In this document: one piece after another, positions 27,875-36,683 of the stretch | Layout: the number at the start of each line of letters is the position of its first letter | Position numbering within the stretch: the stretch's first letter is position 1 | Assembly: GCF_004348895.1 (NCBI RefSeq) | Contig: NZ_RRZK01000020.1 | Span: forward strand, 100,762 to 164,761 | Origin: Pseudomonas vancouverensis | Lineage (GTDB): Bacteria; Pseudomonadota; Gammaproteobacteria; Pseudomonadales; Pseudomonadaceae | Reading direction: 5' to 3' | DNA: 64,000 bases | The notes under the pieces: model-generated | Told to the model about the DNA's origin: nothing | What the model saw: the letters and a program-made list of their open reading frames with translations, nothing else | The model's database searches: none | Program-made: the position numbers and the translations under genes

Positions 27875-28942
27875 TCAGGCGCGATTCAGCAGCCTTTCCA
27901 GGCCTTCCTCGGCCAGTTTTCGTGTCAGTTGCGCAGTGCTCATCTCGACGCCGAGGGTGAATGCCTGACCGGCCCAGAGGTTGCTGAAGTCGGCTTCGTC
28001 CTTGGCGCGTAACGGCATCAGTGCGCCACCGGCCAACGGAAAGGCGGGTGCCTTGGCGCTCATTGGCCCCAGTTCACGCATGACTCGATTGAGAATCCCG
28101 CGAGCCGGACGACCCGTGAATAGGTTGGTGACAGCCGTCTCACTTTCTTTTGCAGTACGCAGCGCCTTGTGGTGAGAGGCACTGACCTTGGCTTCAGGCG
28201 TGAAAAGGTACGCCGTGCCCACTTGCACTGCCGAAGCGCCGAGCATGAACGCCGCAGCAACGCCACGGGCATCGGCGATACCGCCGGCGGCAATCACCGG
28301 CACCTTTACGGCGTCGACCACTTGCGGCACCAGTGCGAAGGTCCCCACCTGACTGCTCAGGTCGTCATTGAGAAACATCCCGCGATGGCCGCCCGCTTCG
28401 TAGCCCATCGCAATGATCGCATCGCAGCCGTGCTGCTCGAGCCATACGGCTTCTGCAACAGTGGTCGCTGACGACAGGACCTTCGCCCCCGTGGCTTTCA
28501 CGCGATCGAGCAGGGATTTCTCCGGCAGAGCGAAGTGGAAGCTCACTACTTCAGGGCGCAATGCCTCGATGACTTCACAGGCTGCGTGATCGAAAGGGGC
28601 GCGGTTCGAGACCGGGGTCGGCGCCTCGAAGTCAGCCCCCAGCTCCTGGTAATAGGGTTGCAGCAGGTCTTTCCATTCTTTTGCGCGTTGCTCATCGGCC
28701 GCTGGCGGTTGATGGCAGAAGAAGTTCACGTTGATCGGGTGTTGCGTGTGCTGGCGAATGGTTTTGAGTTCTTCGCGCAGTTGCTCGGTGCTCAACATTG
28801 CTGCTGGCATCGAGCCAAGGCCGCCAGCGTTGCAAGCAGCAATCACCATAGACGAATTCGTGGCACCGGCCATGGGCGCTTGAATGATCGGCAGTTCGAT
28901 CCCGAGCAGGTCAAGAATGCGGGTGTCAGGCCATTGCTTCAT
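27875..28942 (-). CDS. Nitronate monooxygenase family protein
   Basis: A 355-residue FMN enzyme of the 2-nitropropane dioxygenase family. IIQAPMAGATNSSMV binds flavin near the start, and MGYEAGGHRG contains the candidate catalytic His. It oxidises alkyl nitronates, such as propionate-3-nitronate, as detoxification. The ATG at 28942 (MKQWPDTR) is used; GGAGAACAC lies ten bases ahead. The frame is open to 29014. Function within the family is inferred. Confidence 0.87.
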   Translation of the reverse strand: MKQWPDTRILDLLGIELPIIQAPMAGATNSSMVIAACNAGGLGSMPAAMLSTEQLREELKTIRQHTQHPINVNFFCHQPPAADEQRAKEWKDLLQPYYQELGADFEAPTPVSNRAPFDHAACEVIEALRPEVVSFHFALPEKSLLDRVKATGAKVLSSATTVAEAVWLEQHGCDAIIAMGYEAGGHRGMFLNDDLSSQVGTFALVPQVVDAVKVPVIAAGGIADARGVAAAFMLGASAVQVGTAYLFTPEAKVSASHHKALRTAKESETAVTNLFTGRPARGILNRVMRELGPMSAKAPAFPLAGGALMPLRAKDEADFSNLWAGQAFTLGVEMSTAQLTRKLAEEGLERLLNRA

Positions 28943-29046
28943 GTGCTGTGTTCTCCGACGGGCGATCCGGGCAGGGACGCTGGAACTGGATTTGTAACGC
29001 AACGACTGGCGCAAGGCCAGTCGTCTTTTCGTCCGCTTGCCTGTCC

Positions 29047-31497
29047 TTAGCGCCGATGGAAGCCGCCACCGCCGCCGAAGGAGTGGTTCATCACCTGTGA
29101 AGAGTTATGGAAGTCATTGAAACGGTCGTTACCGAAATTACGCGCGGCGGATTCGCGATCAAGGCTTTGCGCCTGGGGTGCATTCACTGGAGCAGTGCGG
29201 GTGGCGCCGCCCTGGACCATTGATTGCCAGCCGCTGTCGGTTTTCTTGTAGACGTTGCCGTCGTGCCCGGCGTAGACGTTGTTGCCGACATGCGCCACGC
29301 CGTTGTTGCGCCCGTGCACGTTCCCGAACTGGGTGGTGTTGCCGGTGTTGGGGTTGTAGACGGCGCCGCGATTGGCCGTGACCTGCGTGCCGTTTCGGGC
29401 ATTACCAGCCGTGACGTGTTGACCGGCTATGGCACCGCCATTCGGGCCGACTGCCGCGCCGCTACCTCCTGCGGCATAGTTGCCGTTGTAGACATTGTGC
29501 ACCGCGCCGCGTTGGCCCGCGGCCGCCACGCCGGTTCGTGAGTTGTAGGAGGCGCCGACCTGACCGGCCCAGCGGTTGCCGGTCCAGGCGTTGTAACCGG
29601 CGCCATAGCGGCTGACCGAGGCGCGATCACCCCACTGACGGTAGATATTGCCGGTGGAACCTGCCCAGCCACCCGGGCCCCAGGCAACGGCGCCACCATG
29701 GTAACCATAGGCGGCACCACCCCAAGGCATGGGTGCCGGGTACAGGTGCGGGCCCCAGGCATAACCCCAGCCGTAGTTGCCCCACCAGGGGTAGGCACCC
29801 CAGCCCCAGCCCATGGCCACGGTGCTGCCGCCCCAACTCCAGCCAAAACCGAAGCCGAAGGTCCAGCCTGTCCACGGCGTATAGCGGATCGCTACGCCAA
29901 AGCCGTAAGTCACCGGCGGGCCGTACCAGACAGTGCCGACCCAGGGTGTGTAAGGGTAACCGGTGCCATACACCACCACGCCGCTGTCCGGGTCGATCGT
30001 CGAACCTTGATAACCCGGTGTGTAACCCACGACCACGGTGTCACCGCTGGCCTCATAGACTTTCACGTAAGTGACGTAGTGCATCGGTGAACTGGGCGGG
30101 ATCGAGTAGATCACCGCCGGAACCGAGGTCGCGACTTGCCACGGACCTTGCACCGAGGTGGCGACGAACCACACGCCATTCTCGACCGCGTACCAGTTGT
30201 TGGCATCGACCATGATGATCGGCATCGGACTGTTGATCACATATTGCAGCGGCGTGCCTTTGATGGCGTTGAGCTGCGGCTCGCCATCGAACACCGGCGT
30301 GCTCATTTTCACCTGGCTCTTCTTGATCGCCGAGGTCTGCGGAATGGTCGCTGCGATGGCGGCTTCTTTCGCCTGTGGCGTACCGGCGACCGAGGCTTTG
30401 ACGTTTTCTTTCGGGCTGTCGTCGGGAATGTTGGCGAAGTCCGCCGGCAGTTTGTCTGCCGGGGTAAAGGTCCAGGGGCCTTTCATGTCACTGGCGCGGA
30501 ACCAGCGCCCGGAAATCAACACATAGCTGTCCTGGTCACCGATCTCCTTGAAGATATGCCCGGTGGTGTTGGTGACATAGAGCAGCTTGGTATTCTGGAT
30601 CGGTTGCCATTGTGGCGCGCCGTCGGTGACCAACAGTTCAGTGGGTGCCGTGGCAATATAGATTTGCGGGAGCGGTGGCTTGCCCAGGGTCGGTGCCTTG
30701 TCCTTGGCATCGCTCTGGCCCGTCAGCAGGTCGACCTGGCGGCTCTGGATTGCGGCCTGTTTGGCTTTTTCCAGTTCAGCCGAAGGCGAGGGCAGGGGCG
30801 CGTACTGGCCGCCGAGGTTGTCGGCGACCATCCAGCCATCAAAGACATGCAGATAGTGTTTGCCCTGGGCGTCCTTGAGCAGCAGCGGACGGGTGTTGAT
30901 CACCCGTTGCAGCGAAGTGCCCTCCACCGGGCGGTAGGCAGGCTCGCCATCGATGTACACCAGCAGCGCCGGTACGTCGCTGGATATGATCGTCGGTGGG
31001 GTATTTTCCAACGGTTCGCTATTGGATTTGTGCTCGGCAGCGATCACCCCGACCGCGGCTTCGAGCTGATCGAGAGAGAGCGTCTTGGTGCGTTTCTCGG
31101 CGTCCTGTTTCAGCGCCGCCACCCAGCTGTCAGCATTTTTCGCACTGTCGGGAAAGTCGGCCTTGGTGATGGTGTACTGATCGAGCGCGACCCAGCGGGT
31201 GGCCTTGTCGACCAGCGTATGGGCACTGAATTGCACGATGCCGTAGGTGGATGTGCCGTCGGCGCCGGTGGCTTCAACCGCGGCCCGGGCGTTCAGGGTA
31301 TAGCCGTCCCAGCTGTCCAGTTGCGGCTGGTAGATGGTCAGTTTGGTGTCGCCTGCGGTCAGGACCTGAGGCCAGTTCGGGGTGGCCGGTGCCTGCGTTG
31401 CGGGAGCTTGGGTAGGTTGTGTAGTGGCCGCTTGAGCAGCACCGAACGGAAGCAGACAGAGCATCAATAAAACGGTAACCCTACGCACTTGAGACAT
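29047..31497 (-). CDS. Exported Gly/Trp-rich repeat protein (816 aa)
   Basis: A signal peptide (MLCLLPFGAAQA) is followed by ~450 residues of mixed domain with repeated 'GxPxxxxIxxTxLxYVxNT' units, at THE positions around VRPVEGTSLQRVINT-like, WQPIQNTKLLYVTNT and LNAIKGTPLQYVINS. Residues ~500-630 are an extreme Gly/Trp/Tyr/Pro stretch. The last ~180 residues are Asn/Gly repeats (RGAVHNVYNGN, RGAVYNPNTGN, GNNVYAGHDGNVYKK) ending in GGGGG-FHRR. Similar proteins are often annotated as carbohydrate-binding family V/XII, which I consider unproven. The ATG at 31497 has GGAGCTGG ahead. Probably envelope or surface located. Confidence 0.75.
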   Translation of the reverse strand: MSQVRRVTVLLMLCLLPFGAAQAATTQPTQAPATQAPATPNWPQVLTAGDTKLTIYQPQLDSWDGYTLNARAAVEATGADGTSTYGIVQFSAHTLVDKATRWVALDQYTITKADFPDSAKNADSWVAALKQDAEKRTKTLSLDQLEAAVGVIAAEHKSNSEPLENTPPTIISSDVPALLVYIDGEPAYRPVEGTSLQRVINTRPLLLKDAQGKHYLHVFDGWMVADNLGGQYAPLPSPSAELEKAKQAAIQSRQVDLLTGQSDAKDKAPTLGKPPLPQIYIATAPTELLVTDGAPQWQPIQNTKLLYVTNTTGHIFKEIGDQDSYVLISGRWFRASDMKGPWTFTPADKLPADFANIPDDSPKENVKASVAGTPQAKEAAIAATIPQTSAIKKSQVKMSTPVFDGEPQLNAIKGTPLQYVINSPMPIIMVDANNWYAVENGVWFVATSVQGPWQVATSVPAVIYSIPPSSPMHYVTYVKVYEASGDTVVVGYTPGYQGSTIDPDSGVVVYGTGYPYTPWVGTVWYGPPVTYGFGVAIRYTPWTGWTFGFGFGWSWGGSTVAMGWGWGAYPWWGNYGWGYAWGPHLYPAPMPWGGAAYGYHGGAVAWGPGGWAGSTGNIYRQWGDRASVSRYGAGYNAWTGNRWAGQVGASYNSRTGVAAAGQRGAVHNVYNGNYAAGGSGAAVGPNGGAIAGQHVTAGNARNGTQVTANRGAVYNPNTGNTTQFGNVHGRNNGVAHVGNNVYAGHDGNVYKKTDSGWQSMVQGGATRTAPVNAPQAQSLDRESAARNFGNDRFNDFHNSSQVMNHSFGGGGGFHRR

Positions 31498-31677
31498 TGC
31501 CAGCTCCATCGACAGGACAGTTATCCGCAGCTTTTCAGTGCCGCGAAAAAAGCATAGCCGTGGCTGCTGAAAACACCCGCGGCTTTGAGCGATTGGATTA
31601 AAGTCGGGTACTGCAAAATGTTGCTCCATGCTATTTGAATTGCACCCTATCCCGATTGATTCCATTGAGAGGCAGCC

Positions 31678-32661
31678 ATGTTCACAGGCATTTTGATCGA
31701 CAAGGACGACAGCGGTTACCGGGCCACCCTGCAGCAGATCAGCGAGGAGCAGTTGCCCGAAGGCAATGTGACAGTGCGCGTGGCCTACAGCACGCTGAAC
31801 TTGAAGGATGGCCTGGCGATCACCGGCAGCAGCCCGGTGGTGCGTAAATTCCCGATGGTGCCGGGCATCGATCTGGCAGGCACGATCGAAGTCAGCGGGC
31901 ATCCGGACTTCAAGGTCGGTGATCAAGTCCTGCTCAATGGCTGGGGTGTGGGTGAAGGGCATTGGGGTGGTTTGGCACAGAAAGCGCGACTCAATGGCGA
32001 CTGGTTGATCCCGCTGCCCAAGGCGTTCACTGCGGCCCAGGCCATGGCCATCGGCACCGCCGGTTACACCGCAATGTTGTGCATCCTGGCCCTGGAGCAC
32101 AACGGCGTCACACCTGATCAAGGTGAAGTGCTGGTTACAGGTGCCAATGGCGGTGTAGGCAGTTTCGCTATCGCCTTACTGAAAAAGCTCGGTTATACGG
32201 TCGTTGCCTCTACAGGGCGTGTATCGGAACACGAGTACCTCAAGCGCTTGGGCGCCAGTGAAATCATCGACCGCGCGACCTTGTCAGCGCCGGGCAAACC
32301 GCTGGCCAAGGAGCGTTGGGCTGCGGTCATTGATTCGGTGGGAAGCCACACCCTGGCCAATGCCTGCGCCAGCACCAAGGCCAATGGCACCGTGGCCGCC
32401 TGCGGTCTGGCTCAAGGCATGGACTTTCCGGCCTCTGTCGCGCCGTTCATTCTGCGTGGCGTAACCCTGGCCGGCATCAACAGCGTGACCCAGCCCAAGG
32501 CCAAACGGATCGAAGCCTGGAACCGCCTGGCCACGGATCTGGACTTTGCGTTGTTACCGCTGATCAGTCATGAAATCGCTTTGAGCGAAGCCATCGACGC
32601 CGCGCCGCGCTTGCTCGCCGGGCAATTGCGCGGGCGGGTGGTGGTCGATGTGAATCGCTGA
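31678..32661 (+). CDS. MDR oxidoreductase, acrylyl-CoA reductase type (YhdH/AcuI)
   Basis: A 327-residue NADPH-dependent medium-chain reductase. The N-terminal NLKDGLAITG and PGIDLAGTIEVSGH segments and the Rossmann motif VTGANGGVGSFAIALL are those of the YhdH/AcuI branch, which reduces acryloyl-CoA to propionyl-CoA. No zinc ligands. The ATG at 31678 follows GAGAGGCAGCC. Divergent from the Gly/Trp-rich gene and convergent with ada, so it is monocistronic. Confidence 0.85.
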   Translation: MFTGILIDKDDSGYRATLQQISEEQLPEGNVTVRVAYSTLNLKDGLAITGSSPVVRKFPMVPGIDLAGTIEVSGHPDFKVGDQVLLNGWGVGEGHWGGLAQKARLNGDWLIPLPKAFTAAQAMAIGTAGYTAMLCILALEHNGVTPDQGEVLVTGANGGVGSFAIALLKKLGYTVVASTGRVSEHEYLKRLGASEIIDRATLSAPGKPLAKERWAAVIDSVGSHTLANACASTKANGTVAACGLAQGMDFPASVAPFILRGVTLAGINSVTQPKAKRIEAWNRLATDLDFALLPLISHEIALSEAIDAAPRLLAGQLRGRVVVDVNR

Positions 32662-33726
32662 TCAGCGCGATTCACGCTCCAGCAACTGGCGTTTGCGTTC
32701 GACGCCCCAGCGATACCCCGACAGATTGCCATCGCTGCGCACCACGCGATGGCAAGGAATCGCCACGGCCAGGCTGTTCGCGCCACAGGCCTGGGCCACG
32801 GCGCGAACCGCTTGCGGCGCGCCGATGGCCTGGGCGATCTCGGCATAGCTGGCGGTGCTACCCACCGGAATCTCGCGCAAGGCTTGCCACACCCGTTCCT
32901 GAAATGCCGTGCCCTGTACGTCCAGGGGCAAGTCCAGGCCGATGGCGGGCGCTTCGATGAAACCGACCACCTGGGCAATCAGTTGCTCGAATTCAGGGTC
33001 GGCGCCAATCAGGTTCGCCCGGCGAAACTTGTCCTGCAGATCGCACACCAATTGATGCGGATCATCGCCCAGCAGAATCGCGCACACCCCGCGCTCGCTT
33101 TGCGCCACCAAGATCGCCCCCAGTGAGCATTGACCGACCGCGAAGCGAATATCGTTGTTCTGGCCGGCCGCGCGGTAGTCCGCAGGCTTCATCCCCAACA
33201 GTTGATCGGCGGCCTCATAAAAGCGGCTGTTGGAATTGAAGCCGGCCTCGTACAGGGCATCGGTCACCGAGTTGCCATCGCTCAGTTGCTGGCGAACCCG
33301 GCGTGAGCGGTGGGCGGCTGCATAGCCTTTGGGTGTCAGGCCGGTGACGGCCTTGAACACCCGGTGGAAGTGAAAGCTGCTGAGACCGGCCGCATCGGCC
33401 AGTTCGCTCAGGGCCGGAAGTGCTTCTGCCTGTTCGATCCGGCGACAGGCCGCGGCTACCGTTGCCGCATGTTGCGCAGCCAGGTCGCTCTGGTCGCGGG
33501 TCGCGCGCTTGCTGGGGCGATAACCCGCCGCCTGAGCCTGTTCAGCGCTGTCGAAGAACAACACATTCTTCGGATTGGGCAAACGCGCCAGACTGCTCGG
33601 ATTGCAGTAGATGCCGGTGGTTTTTACCGCGTAGACAAATTGCCCGTCAGCCTTGGTGTCACGGGCAACAACGGCGGCCCAACGTGGATCGTTTTCGATG
33701 CTGATCTGGTTCGATTGGCGAGTCAT
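32662..33726 (-). CDS. ada: Ada-type O6-alkylguanine-DNA alkyltransferase with degenerate N-terminal zinc site
   Basis: A 354-residue three-part protein: N-terminal Ada domain (1-80), AraC-type HTH (~95-185, FHFHRVFKAVTGLTPKGY) and C-terminal alkyltransferase with acceptor Cys325 in IPCHRV. Normally four Cys hold zinc in the Ada domain. Here only Cys41 (GIYCNPS) remains; the others are Ser45, Ser72 (YRPSKR) and Ala75. Methyl-phosphotriester repair and the methylation switch should therefore be altered, while base repair looks intact. It is the last gene of a minus-strand run after alkB. The ATG has AGGA ten bases ahead. Confidence 0.85.
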   Translation of the reverse strand: MTRQSNQISIENDPRWAAVVARDTKADGQFVYAVKTTGIYCNPSSLARLPNPKNVLFFDSAEQAQAAGYRPSKRATRDQSDLAAQHAATVAAACRRIEQAEALPALSELADAAGLSSFHFHRVFKAVTGLTPKGYAAAHRSRRVRQQLSDGNSVTDALYEAGFNSNSRFYEAADQLLGMKPADYRAAGQNNDIRFAVGQCSLGAILVAQSERGVCAILLGDDPHQLVCDLQDKFRRANLIGADPEFEQLIAQVVGFIEAPAIGLDLPLDVQGTAFQERVWQALREIPVGSTASYAEIAQAIGAPQAVRAVAQACGANSLAVAIPCHRVVRSDGNLSGYRWGVERKRQLLERESR

Positions 33727-33814
33727 GGCGTCATGTCCTTTGGGGTGGGTCGCTGCACATTAACCATGGGGGATTGCCCTGGCACTCCGGCGCTTGCGGT
33801 CAAATTCGAAGGTT

Positions 33815-34480
33815 TCATCCGGCGGTGCGAAAGGTGAAGTTGATGCGTTGCTCGCCCAGCCGTGGATGCTCGCCGTCCTTGACCGGCAACACGCCGTGAT
33901 AACGCAGGCGATCGACGCCGCCCCAGACCACGATGTCACCGTGGAACAAGGGGATACGCAGGCTTTTGTCGCTGCGTTCAAAACCTCCGAACAGGAACAT
34001 CGCCGGCAAGCCCAACGACACGGACACAATGGGCGCGCCGTAGGACTTTTCGTCTTTGTCCTGGTGCAATGACATCTTCGCCCCGGGGATGTAGCGATTG
34101 ATCAGGCAGGAATCGGGGACGAAGTCGTCGAATCCGCCTTCTTTGGCGGCTGCTTGCGCCATTTGCAGGAACACCTCGGGCATCGCCGGCCACGGCTGCC
34201 CGGTTTGCGGGTCGAGGCGTGTATAGCGATAGCCACTGCGGTCGGTGGTCCAGCCCAGTGTTCCGCAACTGCTCAGGGCCACGGACATGGTGAAGCCCCC
34301 CGGCGTGACCATCTGCCGAAAAGGTGCGGCCTCCAGCACCGACGCCAGCGCAGGCAACAGGCGCTCCATCCACGGTAGGGCAAAACCCCGGAGGACGCAG
34401 GACTGTTCGCCGATCTGCTCGCGCCTGGGTAACTGCTCGGGCTCGGCATCGGCAAACAGATCAAAGGTTATCGGGTTCAT
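33815..34480 (-). CDS. alkB: AlkB DNA/RNA dealkylating dioxygenase
   Basis: A 2-oxoglutarate/Fe(II) enzyme of about 221 residues that oxidatively removes methyl groups from 1-meA and 3-meC. Iron ligands are in LHQDKDE (His, Asp) and RYHGVL (His), and the 2OG-binding Arg is in RINFTFR. The start FDLFADAEPEQ aligns with E. coli AlkB. I use the ATG at 34480, four bases after the upstream gene's stop; an ATG at 34495 overlaps that stop. Translational coupling is likely. Partner of Ada in the adaptive response. Confidence 0.9.
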   Translation of the reverse strand: MNPITFDLFADAEPEQLPRREQIGEQSCVLRGFALPWMERLLPALASVLEAAPFRQMVTPGGFTMSVALSSCGTLGWTTDRSGYRYTRLDPQTGQPWPAMPEVFLQMAQAAAKEGGFDDFVPDSCLINRYIPGAKMSLHQDKDEKSYGAPIVSVSLGLPAMFLFGGFERSDKSLRIPLFHGDIVVWGGVDRLRYHGVLPVKDGEHPRLGEQRINFTFRTAG

Positions 34481-34484
34481 CGGG

Positions 34485-35189
34485 TCATGACGCATCGTGA
34501 AAGATGATTCCAAGGGTATGCCGGTTTCCGCTGTGCAGGCGACTGACACCGTGACGTAGCGTCACTCGATAGTAACCGCGACTGCCTTTGACCGGTCGCT
34601 GGTTGACGGCGAAGATCAATCCGTCGCCTTTTTTCAGTCCGACGACCATGGGGCGCGATTGCATCCGCGGGCGCTGCTCGGTCAAGACGAACTCGCCGCC
34701 GGTAAAGTCCTGTTCCGGGTCTGACAGCAAAATCGCCACCTGCAGCGGGAAAACGTGCTCGCCATACAGGTCCTGATGCAAGCAGTTGTAGTCCTGTGGT
34801 CCGTAGCGCAGCAACAACGGAGTCGGCCGCAACTGACCGGCGGCATGGCAGCGTTCAAGAAAAGCTTGGTGAGACACCGGGAATCGTACCGGCAAGCCCA
34901 TCTGTTCATGCCAGCGATTGGCGATGGGCACCAGGCGTGGGTACAGCGCGCTGCGCAAGCGAGCTAGCAGATTGGGCAGGGGGTAACAGAAGTACTTGTA
35001 CTCGCCCCGGCCGAATCCGTGCCGGGCCATGATCACGTGCGAGCGAAAGGGTTCGGGCTGATCGTATAGGGCCGCGACGGCGTCGCACGCCTGACGGCTG
35101 AGCAGCGCCGGAATGACCGCGAAGCCGTCCTGGTCAAGTTGCTGTTCAAGCAGGCGCCAGTCCAGCCTGTCCAGATAATGTTCGCTCAT
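34485..35189 (-). CDS. 2OG-Fe(II) oxygenase (DUF2086 / Oxygenase-NA type)
   Basis: A 234-residue dioxygenase with the iron motif LHQDLYGEH, a distal His in LRHGVSRL and an Arg in NRHTLGIIFHD. GGEFVLTEQRPRMQSRPMVV is characteristic of the family that is predicted to demethylate damaged nucleic acid. It is the first gene of the 2OG-alkB-ada run and overlaps the possible upstream start of alkB. The start ATG at 35189 follows AAGAGGCCCGCCA. Substrate is inferred from gene context and family prediction. Confidence 0.83.
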   Translation of the reverse strand: MSEHYLDRLDWRLLEQQLDQDGFAVIPALLSRQACDAVAALYDQPEPFRSHVIMARHGFGRGEYKYFCYPLPNLLARLRSALYPRLVPIANRWHEQMGLPVRFPVSHQAFLERCHAAGQLRPTPLLLRYGPQDYNCLHQDLYGEHVFPLQVAILLSDPEQDFTGGEFVLTEQRPRMQSRPMVVGLKKGDGLIFAVNQRPVKGSRGYYRVTLRHGVSRLHSGNRHTLGIIFHDAS

Positions 35190-35307
35190 TGGCGGGCCTC
35201 TTGTTGTTCAAAGGGCCAGTCTGGACGACAGGATGGCGACGGACACTCCGCTGCTTGCGGTCAAATCCTTGCGGGAGGCGACTTCCGGGTTGTCGCTGCG
35301 GCCTGGC

Positions 35308-35481
35308 TTACAACGCCTTGCTGACGCTGATCTCGCTGATCACGTCGTCCTGGCCATGGATGGCGTCCAGCGCGGCCTTGGCTTCTTCGGCCGTGCCGTG
35401 TTGCAGCTGGGCGAATTCGAAGCGGCGTTCGCCGTTGAGCTTGTACTTGATGACGTATTTGGTCGTTTGGGCCACTGTCAT
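35308..35481 (-). CDS. Small hypothetical protein (57 aa)
   Basis: An open frame too short for most gene finders: ATG at 35481 to TAA at 35308-35310. The product begins MTVAQTTKYVIKYKLNGERR and ends SEISVSKAL, a simple beta-beta-alpha-beta pattern. An AGGCAGAC ribosome-binding site precedes it. It starts 28 bp after the DUF1883 stop on the same strand, so the two are likely one operon. Codon use resembles its neighbours. Confidence 0.6.
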   Translation of the reverse strand: MTVAQTTKYVIKYKLNGERRFEFAQLQHGTAEEAKAALDAIHGQDDVISEISVSKAL

Positions 35482-35509
35482 GTCTGCCTGTCTTGAGGTC
35501 GGAGGTTAC

Positions 35510-35812
35510 TCAGCTCAGTTTCGAGCTGGAGCGACGGATGATCTTGATCGAGTGGGTCAGGGTCGGCTTGCGCGTCACGCTGATGGCACGGCGGTTGACG
35601 GTATCGATGGTGATGTTCCAGAAACCGGTGCTCGGTGCGGTGATACGGGCCGGGAAGGTGTCGAACGCGCCGCCGTGGTAGGTATGACGACCGCCATTCT
35701 TGAAGCTGCGGAAGTTGGCGTCGTTCATCAGGCGGATGTTGCACATTTGCGAGCATTGAATGACGACAATGTCGTCTTCATTAAGATGCTCGCGCTGATG
35801 GATAAATTTCAT
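35510..35812 (-). CDS. DUF1883 domain protein
   Basis: A 100-residue protein. MKFIHQREHLNEDDIVVIQCS, followed by CNIRLMNDANFRSFKNGGRHTYHGGAF and a hydrophobic FWNITIDTV, matches the DUF1883 family of unknown function, which is found alone or with TIR-like domains. The ATG at 35812 follows TGGAGGCGCC. A 57-residue ORF lies immediately downstream. Confidence 0.8.
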   Translation of the reverse strand: MKFIHQREHLNEDDIVVIQCSQMCNIRLMNDANFRSFKNGGRHTYHGGAFDTFPARITAPSTGFWNITIDTVNRRAISVTRKPTLTHSIKIIRRSSSKLS

Positions 35813-36011
35813 GAGGCGCCTCCAGAAGGGCTTTTTCTACAAAATCAAAACGATGGGCGCAGTTTATCAGCCCGAATGGGTAATTATCCGGCGGCGAGGG
35901 CCCGGATTGACAATTAAAAACAGTTATTCGGCGATTGATGAGCGATAAAACCGCCCATCTCGGAGAAAATCTGCATCTGTGCTGTCCGACAGTCTTTACC
36001 GGAGGTTTTGT

Positions 36012-36368
36012 ATGAAGTGGGCTTTTTGGCTGCTGCCGCTGGCATTGGCGATGAGTGGTTGTGCGAACGTTGCGGAAATCAATCAATCGTTGCCGACCAT
36101 GAACGTGATATCGGGCAAGAAACCCCACGAGTTCGCACAATGCGTCAGCGAAAAACTGGCCTCCAGCCGTGGCGCCTTGCAGATCGAACCGCACAAGGAT
36201 GGGGTGCGGGTGATCGTGCCGCAGAAGTTTTCTTCGGGGCCGGCGGCCGTTATCGATATCGAGGAGCGCTCCAGTGGCAGCAGCATCAAGTTGCACGAGC
36301 GCATGTCCAACGTGCCGGTGCGGCCCCATGATGTGGGCGATGCCGTGAATGCATGCATATCGGGCTGA
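36012..36368 (+). CDS. Small lipoprotein (118 aa)
   Basis: The lipobox LAMSGC (Cys16) follows a typical signal (MKWAFWLLPLALAM). The mature part is mixed alpha/beta with FAQCVSEKL and RVIVPQKFSSGPAAVIDIEE; it contains two further Cys. The ATG at 36012 has CCGGAGG ahead. No family recognised; likely anchored in the envelope. Confidence 0.72.
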   Translation: MKWAFWLLPLALAMSGCANVAEINQSLPTMNVISGKKPHEFAQCVSEKLASSRGALQIEPHKDGVRVIVPQKFSSGPAAVIDIEERSSGSSIKLHERMSNVPVRPHDVGDAVNACISG

Positions 36369-36392
36369 TAGACTGTCGACAGTCAGTACAAG

Positions 36393-36428
36393 TGCCGTCA
36401 AAGCCAGGCTTTGGCGGCATTGTCTTTT
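36393..36428 (+). terminator. Terminator after the small lipoprotein gene
   Basis: TGCCGTCAAAGCC pairs with GGCTTTGGCGGCA across a one-base loop centre and is followed by TTGTCTTTTC. A perfect palindrome GACTGTCGACAGTC lies at 36371-36384 just upstream. Confidence 0.6.
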
Positions 36429-36440
36429 CTGGAGTCGGAC

Positions 36441-36671
36441 ATGAAGCGAGAAACGGTGCGCGAGCGCCATGCCGGCGGGCATATATCCGCCACCCACGTG
36501 ATTCAGAACCCGGCTGATCCGGGCGAGTGGATCGTGTTTTTCAAGAAGAGCGGTGGACGCAGTTTTTTCCTGGTCGATGACAACGATGAAGTCGAGTCCT
36601 TCAGCCAGCTTGATGACCTGATCGCAACCATTCGCGGGCTGGGGATCAAGTTCGCCGAAATTCACATGTAG
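36441..36671 (+). CDS. Small hypothetical protein (76 aa)
   Basis: The ATG at 36441 follows TGGAGTCGGAC. The product has EWIVFFKKSGGRSFFLVDDNDEV followed by a helix (LDDLIATIRGLGIKFAEIHM), a compact beta-alpha pattern with no export signal. I do not recognise the family. It overlaps the tail of the convergent lipoprotein gene region by none. Confidence 0.6.
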   Translation: MKRETVRERHAGGHISATHVIQNPADPGEWIVFFKKSGGRSFFLVDDNDEVESFSQLDDLIATIRGLGIKFAEIHM

Positions 36672-36683
36672 GGCAGGGCGCCG

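Noticed and set aside
36371..36384. Perfect palindrome GACTGTCGACAGTC, considered as a LexA box
   Set aside because: The CTGT-N8-ACAG spacing is not met, and it sits just before a terminator after a small lipoprotein gene.
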